DNA of 64,000 bases. It comes from Patiria miniata. Its lineage: Eukaryota; Echinodermata; Asteroidea; Valvatida; Asterinidae. Both the position numbers and the translations under genes were made by a program. Under the pieces are notes generated by a model. The model was given only the letters and a program-made list of their open reading frames with translations. It was not told where the DNA came from and made no database searches. Shown here piece by piece: positions 52,130 through 62,449 of this stretch. Numbering within the stretch: position 1 is the first letter of the stretch; the number at the start of each line of letters is the position of its first letter. The stretch lies in contig NW_024037076.1 in assembly GCF_015706575.1 (NCBI RefSeq), positions 20,836,898-20,900,897 on the forward strand. The letters run 5' to 3'.

Positions 52130-54369
52130 CTGGTACCATATTTCAATAGGGGGCATTCTCTTGAAGATTTATAATGATTTAATCAGGCATGGTTCAAGTG
52201 ACATAATACTGGATTAACTTAATACTCTCGAAAACATCTCAAAACAAAGTCAAATTTCTTGGTCGTCTGTAGAACTGCTTCTGCAACACCGACATTTTTA
52301 AATTAACCTCCTTCCCATTCGTTTGACCCCACTGCGCTACTCGGTAGGGGAAGAGACACGTACGGCGCGCTCGCCGCGCTGACTATAGCAACGAGGTTGG
52401 ACGCATGCATTCACGGAGACTGGTACCCAAAATAGCGCGTCGTTAAACGAGCCTTTGTGAAAGGGGTACCGGACCTTTTTAATCCTTATCGTTTACGTTG
52501 GATTTTCACTACAATTTTGTCCTGAAAAAGCACTTTCGCCGGGTTAATTTTTCTTCCACCGTCCCGATTCTTAATAAGAAAAAATACACGAATCGTATAC
52601 AAACAAGAAATGAAGGGGAGGCGATGGTGTAGGGTCAAACTTTTTTTAAAGCGATTAGTCCGGGATCCAGAACCCAAAAAATGAGTTAACCCTACACAAT
52701 TTCCTCCCCACAATATTTTAACATTTTTTAATGCAGTAAGACCTGCTGATTCAGAATCTCGACGGTGGATTAAAATTTGACCCGGCGAAAACGCATTTTA
52801 AGGTCAAAATCCAATATGGCCGCCATTTCCTCCAAAAAAAAAAATCAAAAGTGTGATTTTTTTTTACTAAATTCATCAATGATCGACCAATTGAACCCAA
52901 ATTTGGCTCAGAATGTGAAAAAAAGTATTTTTTAAGATTTTTAAATTAAAGCCAGGCGCACACCTTTACGATTTTACCGGTTCAGAATTACCGGATCACC
53001 GGTAGGCCTGCGTTTTGGGGGTTTTTTTCGGTCAACTCGTACTCCCCTCTTTTTGGGGAGTATAAATGGATGGTTCCAACAAAAAGTTCCGATTTTACCC
53101 TCAAATCGACGACAGAAATGGTAGTTACAAATAAAGTTCGAGGCTTAAGGGAAACATGTTCATGTACATTGTACATGTAATAGGATTGTTATGACTTTAC
53201 ACATGTAAAATCTTTCTTGCCATGTTACTGTGACTTCCCACACCTCCTTTGCACTTGTAGCAGTAACAGGAAGAAAATGTACACATTTTTGTTTTTATGC
53301 TAATGAAAACTACCATATTCATGAGCCAAAACGTGATGTCATTGAAGGCAGAACAGCCTGTGGGTACAATATCAAACTTTTCTTCATTTGGAGTAAGTTC
53401 CACTCTGTACTAGTTTATCATGTTAAACAGTTTGTTTGGAAAATAGTAAGTGGTCAATGTTTCTTCAATTTGTTTGTGGGTAATATTCAAGTACTAATTT
53501 ATGTACCGTTCATGCAATTTTGACAAGGAGTACCTTGTGTGACAAAAGCAAAGTAGCGCCCTCTTACGTGTATTGATGAAAGGATTTGCTAATAATTGAA
53601 AATAACCACTTTCTTGTAACTTCCAATGAAAACAAGTATTAAGGTCCCCTTTACTCAGGGCTGCGACCTTTGTACCACCTATGAGCGACCAAAAAAGGCC
53701 AGGACGCTCAATGGTCGCCTAAACCCAGAAAATCCTGTTTCTATGTATAACTGCTACAGCGATCCTTGTGACTAACTTAATTGACCACCAAAACTGCATT
53801 TTTGGTGTAAAGGGGGTCTAAGATCTTGTGTGTATTGTTGCAACACATAGCAATGTGCATGAACACGAGATGAGCTGAATTTCCACTGCACACTGCTTGA
53901 CCAAAAGCATAAACTTGTTAAGACCTAATTCATGTACATCAAATCTTAAGAGAAAATAAGTTACACGAATCTGAAAAAGAGTCACACAGACACCAATATT
54001 AAATTCATAACGATTCCTCAATATGTTGAGGAATCGTTTGGGGGCATTCCTCATTTTGCCGCAGTACCACAAATACAGGTCACACATGTACATGTATTAC
54101 CCCCTCAAAACATCATGTACATGTAATTTTTGTAATTTGTACAATTACAAAAATGTAGTTCGGTATACATGTACATGTATACTATGTAGTAACATAATAC
54201 ATGTAATTCTTTTGCAGCTCTAATAAGGTTTCTGCGATAACTTCAAATAGAATATTATTTTGCTCACACAAATTTAGGATTCTTAATTATTTGTTCACTT
54301 TTGAGACATCAACAAAGTCATCAAGGTAAAACGATAAGGAAAATTGTGGCTCGAAATATTAGTTTATTT
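52130..54369. other. No gene recognised
   Basis: Contains ATATGGCCGCCATTTCC (52815), a YY1-like palindrome, and several ACATGTACATGTA palindromes near 53155, 54085, 54110 and 54170. The plus frame 53230-53523 (97 codons) and minus frames nearby lack domains or splice context. Nothing is supported as a gene. Confidence 0.4.
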
Positions 54370-54930
54370 CTAGTCTGTCGAGTTTGACAGGCCCGGCAAA
54401 AAACGATGTTACCGTGCACGGACGGCCACGTCGACCGGCGAGTGCGTGCGCAGGCCCGGCAAGATCCCTCGACGTTCATGTGCCTCGACGACTGGCTCAT
54501 CATCGGCAAATCACGGGCATCAGCTGCTCACGCAGTCCGTTCCCTTGCCGAATGCCAGGGTTTCCTCATCACGTCCTGTCATTTGCGTGGACTGGTCTGT
54601 TTGCCTACGCTTTTCCCCTGATCTCCCTACTACCCAAAGTAATTGGGAAGATCAAACGGGACCCATGCAGGGTCCTTCTGATTGCCCCATTTTGGCCACG
54701 ACAACCGTGGTTTCCACGGCTTGTCCGCCTTCTCTATCACGCCCTGCTCCTCCTCCAAAGGCCAGATATTCTTTGTCAACCTCAGTCGGGTCTGCTTCAC
54801 CCCGATCGGGACTTTCTCAAGAGCCTGCCGCCATCGCAGTCTGTAGTCGGCGTCGGTCAACCGAACTGTTTACGATAGCCGATTACTGCATTTATATAAA
54901 TGGTACAGGCAGTATGAAGTAAATCCCTTC
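54370..54930 (+). mobile_element. DIRS-like retroelement remnant (fossil)
   Basis: The plus strand shows two recognisable pieces of a DIRS-type reverse transcriptase and RNase H region: a CLDDWLIIGKSR block around 54480 and an LIAPFWPRQPWFPRLVRLL block around 54680, followed by a QPQSGLLHPDRD-like block. The element is a short, broken fragment with neither termini nor a recombinase seen. Its right edge, near 54930-55015, abuts the truncated nanos C gene. Base composition is richer in GC than the neighbours. Confidence 0.6.
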
Positions 54931-55008
54931 TCTACAACTCTAACCAAAGTTGGTGATTTTCTTGTCCACCTCTTTCAGCCGAGTCTAACAGGTTTGCACT
55001 GTCGAGAA

Positions 55009-55491
55009 CTATCGCTCCAAAATTCCACACAGCGGACAGATGTAAGCCCGTAGCCTAGGACAGGCCACCTTGTCAAGGCTGTTCTTGAGGACGTGTGAGG
55101 TGTAGACCGCTTCGCTCTCGCCGTTGTTCTTACAAAAGACACACCAGGTTGGCTTGGGAACCAACCACCGATTGCCACGTCGAGATGGTGGACCAGTCTC
55201 ACGGGACAGCTCGTCCATGGTGAAGGGACGGAAACCGGTGGTGGACCCGCTGTCGATGCTGCTGGTCTCTTGGTCCGTCTCCATGTCTGGCGCCTGGAGT
55301 CCGAGGAACTGATCTTCCGATGACTCCGAGACAGAGCTGGTCCTTGGAGAGGTTACGGTGATCTTGGTGATGAGACGGGCTAAGCCAAGGTAGTCATGGA
55401 AGCGGTCAAACTCTCCAGGCTCTGGGACAGGCAGCTCGGAGTCTGGCTCGTTGTCTTGAAAGACCAGGGAACTGAAAGTGCTGGTAGACAT
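55009..55491 (-). CDS. nanos: Nanos C, lacks the end of zinc finger 2
   Basis: The frame is open for 160 residues from MSTSTFSSLVFQ. It has the CNOT1-binding motif FDRFHDYLGLARLITK, the acidic/serine middle, the TMDELSRETGPPSRRGNRW block, and an intact first finger (C-x2-C-x12-H-x10-C, here KVACP). The second finger begins CPLCG and then reads ILER and stops: the last His and Cys, with HTIKYC and the whole tail, are absent because the homology to nanos A ends at about 55020. The upstream region keeps the promoter-like block and GATAAAG. RNA binding by the paired finger should be lost or reduced, while CCR4-NOT recruitment might remain. Either a pseudogene with an intact N-terminal frame or a shortened variant. 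Confidence 0.8.
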   Translation of the reverse strand: MSTSTFSSLVFQDNEPDSELPVPEPGEFDRFHDYLGLARLITKITVTSPRTSSVSESSEDQFLGLQAPDMETDQETSSIDSGSTTGFRPFTMDELSRETGPPSRRGNRWLVPKPTWCVFCKNNGESEAVYTSHVLKNSLDKVACPRLRAYICPLCGILER

Positions 55492-55574
55492 CTTGAAGTA
55501 TACTCGAGAACTAAACTGATGTTACCGGTTGAAGGATGAAATCCAAGTAATGACCACCAGACGAACAGGCCAGA

Positions 55575-55740
55575 CTTTATCATGAAAATCTTGAACGAGG
55601 TCGGTACTTAAACAATAAGAAGAAACCGTTGGCGGCAACATTAAAGGTTCATGCGGCATCTGTGATATCCTTCATGGTGCGCATGCGGCATCTTTGATAT
55701 CCTTGATGGTTGGCCGCACCGCTTTACGGCAGATCACACA
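55575..55740 (-). promoter_or_regulatory. Nanos C 5' flank
   Basis: Minus strand: GATAAAGTCTGGCC (55575-55582 region) corresponds to the TATA area of nanos A. Further up, GCGGCCAACCATCAAGGATA (55683-55728 region) matches the conserved block, and a second ATGAAGGATATCACAGATGC copy beside it is a local duplication. Confidence 0.5.
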
Positions 55741-55759
55741 CGAGTATTCAACAATAGAG

Positions 55760-56720
55760 GGCGACCGACTTGGCCTGCAGACTCCAATTTGCGGTTTAGC
55801 CAGCAGGCGCTTTTCACGCCATTTAAAAAGGGCGTCCTTAGAAACTACACTGTATAGTTTCTTTCATGGGTTTGGCTTTATTTGGTATTGATGAAGTTAT
55901 CAAAATGACTTGTATTGAAAGTAATTGGGCTTTTTAGTTGCTGCTCGTTTTCTTATCTGAACAGGAATTTAGTTTTGTTTAGCCGCTGCAGTAGATCAAA
56001 CGTCAATAGGTTAAGATGATGCCACGTGCTCTGCAAAAAAAATGATTTTTCTTCTGTAGGTACACGCTACATGAATTTGCTTCTTGCGTATTTTAGTTTC
56101 GATGGAAGCCAAAAAGCGCTTTTGCATTTTGTATATCATAAACTTGGGACATGATTCTCGTATTCAGAATATCAGAAAATTTGCATTAGTATTAAAACCA
56201 AGAGGTACCAAAATATCCTTAAAAAGGAAAGTTAAATAGGTTACTCAAGGATTGATTGATGTTCAAGGATTAATTGAAATTAATTATAACATGGCCCTTT
56301 GAAGGAGCAAAAAAATCGGTCACCACACATTCACAGTTCTTCTATCGTTATTTATTCCAGTGACATAACGCGTACAGAGCTCCACAACAGCCATCAAGAT
56401 TGATGAGCAGTCGAATCAGCAGGCATGGAAGCAGAAGACCAAACACCGACATGTGAGATGTGGTGACAGCGCCACCAGCTGTAAGGGGAAAGATACCACA
56501 AACACTTCAAGTTATTAAAGGTTTAAGTTTAAATGGGCTTACGAAGCGTTACGGCACAACCTATATTCGCGATTTTTTTTAACCCCCAAAAAGTATTATT
56601 TTAATACCATATTTGCAATACCGTGGGGACGTAATTCCTGTAAGTTTCACTAACATTTCTTACTTAAGACGTCCTAAACGTTCCCATTAAAAGAAATTTG
56701 GCCTCTGTTTCTTTTACAAG
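55760..56720. other. No gene recognised
   Basis: Intergenic DNA right of nanos C. GGCTAAACCGCAAATT on the minus strand (about 55790) still matches the nanos A flank at 3318. Beyond 55810 I see no similarity and no gene. Confidence 0.45.
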
Positions 56721-57204
56721 TGATATACATGTACTCCTCTTTAACAATGGATCCAGGGTGGACAAGTCATTTCCTCCTATAGTCATATTAGCCCCTCCCC
56801 CTTAGTGCACCCCAAACACTGGTATCCATATCGGATATTAATACCAGTTTTTGGGTGTCAGAGCAGGGGGGATAGCGTTAATTTTTTGAAATTTCTATAG
56901 AAAAAAAACTATTTTTGACAGAGCTGGGGGGGGGTTTGTTGTTTTTGGTGACCCCCAAACACCCCCCCCCCCCCTCCCAGATCCGCACCGGAAAATAACT
57001 GGTTCCTCGGTGTTGGCTCATTTCCACGGCCTGGCGTTACACCTCGAGAAAAATAGTTTCGTAAAATTCCTCCTCAAACACTCTTGTATTGTTTACTAAA
57101 CACTGCAGTTTAAGCGGGGTGATCTGTCAGCCTTAGTTAAGATTACCCGTATGTATAGGAAGCAAAACATGATCATTTACTGTAAATGATCGTCTAGAGA
57201 CGGA

Positions 57205-57330
57205 GGAGGATTAGCTCAAATAGTATAGAGCGCTCGCTTGCGATGCGAGAGGTACCGTACGGTAGCCCTGGAACGACATCAAGGTGTTGTTCCAGGTCCA
57301 CATAGTACCGGGATCGATACCCAGACGTTC
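57205..57330 (+). pseudogene. tRNA-Ala pseudogene with 48-base hairpin insertion, copy 1
   Basis: The 5' half (GGAGGATTAGCTCAAATAGT, GAGCGCTCGCTTGCGATGCG) matches tRNA-Ala, but the anticodon loop reads TTGCGAT in place of TTAGCAT. After AGGTACCG an insertion (57258-57305) is followed by TACCGGGATCGATACCC, the T arm. TACCG stands on both sides of the insertion like a 5-base target duplication. The insert contains CCTGGAACGACA and TGTTGTTCCAGG, a 12-pair stem. The acceptor stem is poorly paired. Confidence 0.75.
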
Positions 57331-57612
57331 GATTTTCTTTTTAGGAACTTCTTATCTCTGTTTTGTTTTGGTTTCTTTCATCTTTGACACTTCCAAATAG
57401 TGAAGCTTCCTGTTTATTTCTTTTAAACATTTGTCATGAATGTATACATTATTTGAGTCGATAATGCGTGTAGGCCCTAGCGGTTGTTATGATTGATTTT
57501 CTGTTTTAAATTTTTTAACTAACAATCTTCAGATAGTTTTACACTTATCTGAATATCGGTTAGGGAGCATGCAAGTTACAGGAATCAAGTCTCTTCTTCG
57601 AATATATGGATT

Positions 57613-57627
57613 GGCCTGACAAGAGCC
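57613..57627 (-). terminator. Degraded histone-type stem-loop, nanos D
   Basis: On the minus strand GGCTCTTGTCAGGCC retains most of GGCTCTTTTCAGAGCC but has lost bases in the right stem arm. It lies at the homologous position downstream of the nanos D fragment and is followed by a GAAGAAGAGA purine block. Confidence 0.5.
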
Positions 57628-57788
57628 GTTTGAGTTGAAGATTACTTTCATTGAGGAGGTCACACGAAAACTCTGATGTGACTGCAAGAGCCGTTGGTAA
57701 CGGAGATGACGTCTCTTATATCGAAAGTCAGAGAAAAACCAGTTTTTCTGAAGGCGGAAGAAGTCTGCGGCTGATGACCATACCGAGA

Positions 57789-57990
57789 TTACTGGGTCTT
57801 AATGAACGGATCTGGCTGCAAGCTGCCCAGGTTGGTTGGACAGTACTTGATGGTATGTGCTTCATCTCCGCTGGTTCCACACAGTGGACAGATGTAAGCC
57901 TGTATCCTAGGACAGACCACCTTGTCAAGGCTGTTCTTGAGGACGTGTGAGGTGTAGACCGCTTCGCTCTCGCCGTTGTTCTTGCAGAAG
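57789..57990 (-). pseudogene. Nanos D, zinc-finger fragment
   Basis: This begins inside the first finger ([14 protein letters not shown]) at the duplication breakpoint and runs through an intact second finger ([17 protein letters not shown]) to a stop after PFIKTQ. It has no start, no N-terminal motif and no own promoter. It is the truncated twin of the 59051-59605 copy. Confidence 0.9.
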
Positions 57991-58466
57991 TGATATACAT
58001 GTACTCCTCTTTAACAATGGATCCAGGGTGGACAAGTCATTTCCTCCTATAGTCATATTAGCCCCTCCCCCTTAGTGCACCCCAAACACTGGTATCCATA
58101 TCGGATATTAATACCAGTTTTTGGGTGTCAGAGCAGGGGGGATAGCGTTAATTTTTTGGAATTTCTATGGAAAAAAAACTATTTTTGACAGAGCTGGGGG
58201 GGGGGGTGTTTTTGGTGACCCCCAAACACCCCCCCCTCCCGGATCCGCACCGGAAAATAACTGGTTCCTCGGTGTTGGCTCATTTCCACGGCCTGGCGTT
58301 ACACCTCGAGAAAAATAGTTTCGTAAAATTCCTCCTCAAACACTCTTGTATTGTTTACTAAACACTGCAGTTTAAGCGGGGTGATCTGTCAGCCTTAGTT
58401 AAGATTACCCGTATGTATAGGAAGCAAAACATGATCATTTACTGTAAATGATCGTCTAGAGACGGA

Positions 58467-58592
58467 GGAGGATTAGCTCAAATAGTATAGAGCGCTCGCT
58501 TGCGATGCGAGAGGTACCGTACGGTAGCCCTGGAACGACATCAAGGTGTTGTTCCAGGTCCACATAGTACCGGGATCGATACCCAGACGTTC
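58467..58592 (+). pseudogene. tRNA-Ala pseudogene with hairpin insertion, copy 2
   Basis: Tandem-duplicate twin of 57205-57330 with the same altered anticodon loop and the same 48-base insertion between TACCG repeats. Confidence 0.75.
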
Positions 58593-58874
58593 GATTTTCT
58601 TTTTAGGAACTTCTTATCTCTGTTTTGTTTTGGTTTCTTTCATCTTTGACACTTCCAAATAGTGAAGCTTCCTGTTTATTTCTTTTAAACATTTGTCATG
58701 AATGTATACATTATTAGAGTCGATAATGCGTGTAGGCCCTAGCGGTTGTTATGATTGATTTTCTGTGTTAAATCTTTTAACTAACAATCTTCAGATAGTT
58801 TTACACTTATCTGAATATCGGTTAGGGAGCATGCAAGTTACAGGAATCAAGTCTCTTCTTCGAATATATGGATT

Positions 58875-58889
58875 GGCCTGACAAGAGCC
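58875..58889 (-). terminator. Degraded histone-type stem-loop, nanos E
   Basis: Same sequence as at 57613-57627 (GGCTCTTGTCAGGCC on the minus strand), followed by AATCCATATATTCGAAGAAG and AGAG. It corresponds in position to 4247-4284, though farther from the stop codon. Confidence 0.5.
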
Positions 58890-59050
58890 GTTTGAGTTGA
58901 AGATTACTTTCATTGAGGAGGTCACACGAAAACTCTGATGTGACTGCAAGAGCCGTTGGTAACGGAGATGACGTCTCTCATATCGAAAGTCAGAGAAAAA
59001 CCAGTTTTTCTGAAGGCGGAAGAAGTCTGCGGCTGATGACCATACCGAGA

Positions 59051-59605
59051 TTACTGGGTCTTAATGAACGGATCTGGCTGCAAGCTGCCCAGGTTGGTTG
59101 GACAGTACTTGATGGTATGTGCTTCATCTCCGCTGGTTCCACACAGTGGACAGATGTAAGCCTGTATCCTAGGACAGACCACCTTGTCAAGGCTGTTCTT
59201 GAGGACGTGTGAGGTGTAGACCGCTTCGCTCTCGCCGTTGTTCTTGCAGAAGACACACCAGGTTGGCTTGGGAACCATCCACCGATTTGCACGTCGAGAT
59301 GGTGGACCAGTCTCACGGGACAGCTCGTCCATGGTGAAGGGACGAAACCCGGTAGTGGAGCTGCTGTCGATACTTCTGGTCTCCTGTCCGGCTCTTTCTC
59401 TTGACGTCTAGAATCCGAAGAATTGATCTTCAGATGACTCCGAGACAGAGGTAGGCCTTTGAGAAGCAACGGTGGTCTCGGTGCTAAGACGGGCTAGGCC
59501 AAGGTAGTCATGGAAGCGGTCAAACTCTCTTGACTCTATGACAGACAGCTCGCAGTCTGACTCGTTTTCTTAAAAGAAGAGAGAACTGAAATTGCTGGTA
59601 AACAT
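59051..59605 (-). pseudogene. Nanos E, two premature stops, zinc fingers intact
   Basis: Starts MFTSNFSSLFF then TAA at codon 12. The frame continues with the CNOT1-binding motif FDRFHDYLGLARLSTE and a TAG after SEDQFFGF, where nanos A has a glutamine codon one position later. From MDELSRETGPPSRRANRW (59332) the frame is open for 93 residues with all eight zinc ligands. The tail after SLQP is shorter (DPFIKTQ). Re-initiation at MDEL could in principle give a finger-only protein without CCR4-NOT recruitment, but two stops make pseudogene status more likely. Its upstream DNA is repeat R1 within about 30 bases of the start, so its promoter is replaced. Confidence 0.88.
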
Positions 59606-59639
59606 CTTGAGGTGTACTCGAGAAATATCACCAATTCTA

Positions 59640-61700
59640 AATGTGGCCTGTTTCCCATGATGCCCTGCTGCTCCTTCGTACCAACCGCCTTGTAAATGGG
59701 GTTGCTTACTTCTTCTTTGATTTAGCACTCATTGGAAAGAGTAAGTTGTTAGGCTTGCGACCCGTGGTAGACGCTTCGGCGTGCACATCAAGACGGAAGT
59801 CCCACAATGCTGTGCGTTTCCTTCTCACTTTGCGAAAGAGATTTACATTCACCAGTGTGGTTTGGAAAGCTTCGGCGGACCATCATAAAATATGACGACT
59901 TTTCCTAATTTTATGTGGGGCATAATGGTACAAAATAAACGATTCCATGGTATGTCCATGGTTGCCTTGGCAACCCATTTAAAAACAATGGTAATCATAC
60001 CTTTGGGTCTTTTTATATAAAATTGGCAATCTGCATATTTGGCAGTCACTGCACAAGCATGTTATCTTTGCCCAAACCTATAAATACTGGTTTTTACAAA
60101 ACAATGTCAACAAACACAAAGTGAAGCATAATGTGGAATGTGGTCATGGGAACACCTAAAATACCCCCGTCCTGAGTTAATAATAGTTCAGGTTCACTAT
60201 ACGAATGAAATAAAAGTTACATTTATTCATTAACATTTCGCTTAAATTTCATCCATTACTGATTACATCGGTTAATTACCTTACAACACATAACAAAGAT
60301 TATACATTTGTATGTCACCCTTTTTACTGACTAAAAGATAGTATTACTTATTATAAACAGCAAAAACTATTGAAAACATTCCGAACCGTGACGTTTCAGT
60401 TTGTTTCTAAGGAAATAAAATGACAAAAGCATATAAATTAATGCAAACGCGAATTTTCGATCTCCACTTGTGACGAGTTTGCCGAAACTACAAATTGGAA
60501 TCATACATTCATGAACTACACTGCATTCATAATGAGATTTACCTATGGAAATTTGAAATTGAAATGAGCAGTAAAGCCAAAAGATATCGTTGCACGAATT
60601 TAGGTATAATTCCATCTAATTTGTATAAAACAAATGTTAAAAGTAATCGAGAAAACCCTTACTGTTTGGTGTCATCATGTCTGCACCAGTTGAGTGAAGA
60701 AAGTGAACATGCACGCGGTGAAAGAGTACTAAAGTCGCCGCAAGTGGAATTGCTTTTCTTCTTTTTCGATTAAAACGAATCTGTAAGAGTTTTTTTTAGG
60801 AATGTACTATTTTGGGGCTTTGTTCCCAGATGGAAAGCACCATCATGTGGTGCTATCTTTCAGCTCACAGTTCTCTTCTGCACCGTGTATATCTTTTGAA
60901 ATATGAATGGTTTAAAAGTGTACACATATCCTATTTAATGTGGGCCAATAGACCTAAGACATAATGACGTCACGCTTTGTTTACATGTGCGCTTTCCATA
61001 TGGAAGCTTGGTGGATCACATCCGCACTTGGCTCCCATAGGAAAGCGCACAGGTAAGCAAAGCGTGACGTCATTATGTCTATTATGTCTATTAACATGCA
61101 AAAGATGCTTACATACTTGAGTTTCCCGGTGGTTTCCTGTAGTCAAAGGGCACACTATCTACTGTTTGTGCTTGTTATTTGATCTTTCGTTTTAATGCTC
61201 CTTCTATTCAATTTCGCTGGTGGCAAGCTGAAACTTAACGGATTGAAATGTAGTGAATCATTTTACCTCTATTTAAATATTTAACTATAATTTCTAGTTA
61301 CTTTCAAATCTGATCGACTCTGCGTTTCTTCATTCAAATATAGTAATCTAAGATTATGAACGTTTTCAACGTTTTCAATAAATCAAGCATGTATAAGCGA
61401 TAATGACATCACGCAGTTTATATCTACAAATTCATTCCATTACAAGGAACATGGAAAGTAGGCATGAACATTAATTAAACAGTTGTAACCGTGCAATGAA
61501 TAAATATACTATAATATCAACAACCAAACTTACTAAAATGAATGACCCACAAAACGAATTTTCTTTTTTAGAAACATTTGTCAAAACTAGGATCAATTAG
61601 AAAACTATATTCTGAATTGCACATGAAATCTACTGAAGCAGATTTTGAAATTGGATTGAACGAATGGATTACATGGTTAGTTTTACAGCACTGAAAAAGC
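59640..61700 (+). repeat. Dispersed repeat family R1, copy 3
   Basis: Inverted counterpart of 600-1930 and direct counterpart of 23590-25080. It lies directly upstream (in nanos sense) of nanos E, as copy 1 lies upstream of nanos A, so the duplicated unit included R1. A MITE (60957-61080) has inserted in this copy only. Confidence 0.75.
60957..61080. mobile_element. 124-base palindromic MITE
   Basis: AGACATAATGACGTCACGCT at the left and the same read inward from the right. The arms continue through TTTACATGTGCGCTTTCC and GGAAAGCGCACAGG, leaving a loop of about 30 bases. It contains CRE-like TGACGTCA at both ends. Absent from the corresponding place near 24480-24520. Confidence 0.8.
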
Positions 61701-62033
61701 CACGTAGTGCAGCAGATAAACCATCTTTCAAATGTGGATACAAGCACCAAAATCGGCACAAATACTCCTTTGGGACTACTCTTGTGAAAAATCCCATTAG
61801 CCACTTGAATTTTCAAAATGGCCGCCATTTTCCAAGATGGCCGCCATTTCCTGCATAAACGCCTATTTTACCACACAACATTAACCCACTTGACCGATTT
61901 TGATAAGTTTGCTGCTGAATCCTATGTTTTTGAATATGTGGAAGTCAAATTTACAACTCTGAAACTTCTTTGGAGCTTCTTTGTGCCATTTCTAACAAAG
62001 AATGTGAAAATTTGTACATAAAACACCGGATAA
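61701..62033. other. No gene; YY1-like repeats
   Basis: AAAATGGCCGCCATTTTCC and CAAGATGGCCGCCATTTCC stand side by side at 61816-61855, two palindromic YY1-type words. Otherwise no feature. Confidence 0.45.
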
Positions 62034-62449
62034 TTGCAGCAGAGTAGAGGGAAAGAGATGCACTCGGTGCTGCAACCCACGCGGGCATTGTGGATCATGA
62101 GAGGGAGATGGCAGTGCGAGCCCAAGCTGTTTCAGGCTCAGAGGAAGATTAGCAGGCTCCCTGACTGCCTCCTCATTCGGCGCAAGAGATTCGGGCTCAG
62201 GCCTTCAGGCCAGTCTCAGAAGCTCCAGACCATCGTGACGACTTCTGACGTGCTCTCACCCCAAGGAGCACAGTTTGAGCTGACAGCCATCATCAACCAC
62301 AATTGGACTTTGGAAAACGGCGCTCACTACAACGCCCTACTCAAAAAAGTGGCAACTGGTTCCCCTGCGACGACGACTCCCTGCCCAAAGTGGTGCCATT
62401 GGAGCGGGTATGCAGCCCAGACAACTATCTCTTTGTCTTCAACAGCAAA
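62034..62449 (+). pseudogene. Ubiquitin-specific protease (USP) 3' end, frameshifted
   Basis: The frame reads WQCEPKLFQAQRKISRLPDC, then LLIRRKRF, like the USP W-x-C...K-x-I-x-x-L-P-x-x-L-I-x-x-x-K-R-F block. It continues FELTAIINHNWTLENGAHYN, the USP His box (NHxGxxxxGHY, here NGAHY). After KKVATG the family continuation is in the next frame: NWFPCDDDSLPKVVPLERV then NYLFVFNSK and a stop at 62449, matching W-x-x-x-D-D-x-x-V and the terminal Y-x-L-x-F. So one frame change separates the His box from the Asp box. The Cys box is not in the window upstream. Function in the family: removal of ubiquitin. Here it is probably a decayed copy or an exon with a sequencing indel. Confidence 0.6.

Larger units (their letters stand above)
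56721..59252. repeat. 1.27-kb tandem duplication (two units)
   Basis: Unit 1 is 56721-57990 and unit 2 is 57991-59252, near-identical apart from a few substitutions and G-run lengths. Each contains a stretch from TGATATACATGTACTCCTCT, a G/C-run block, a tRNA-Ala pseudogene with a hairpin insertion, and a nanos 3' half. The breakpoint cuts nanos inside the first zinc finger (CTTGCAGAAG), so unit 1 ends with a nanos fragment while unit 2 continues into the rest of nanos E. The very high identity implies a recent event (or an assembly artefact). Confidence 0.9.

Noticed and set aside
51881-52174. Gly- or Pro-rich ORFs around 52.1 kb
   Set aside because: Translation of the G43 run.
53230-53523. 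97-codon plus ORF
   Set aside because: No domain, no splice sites, overlapping open minus frame.
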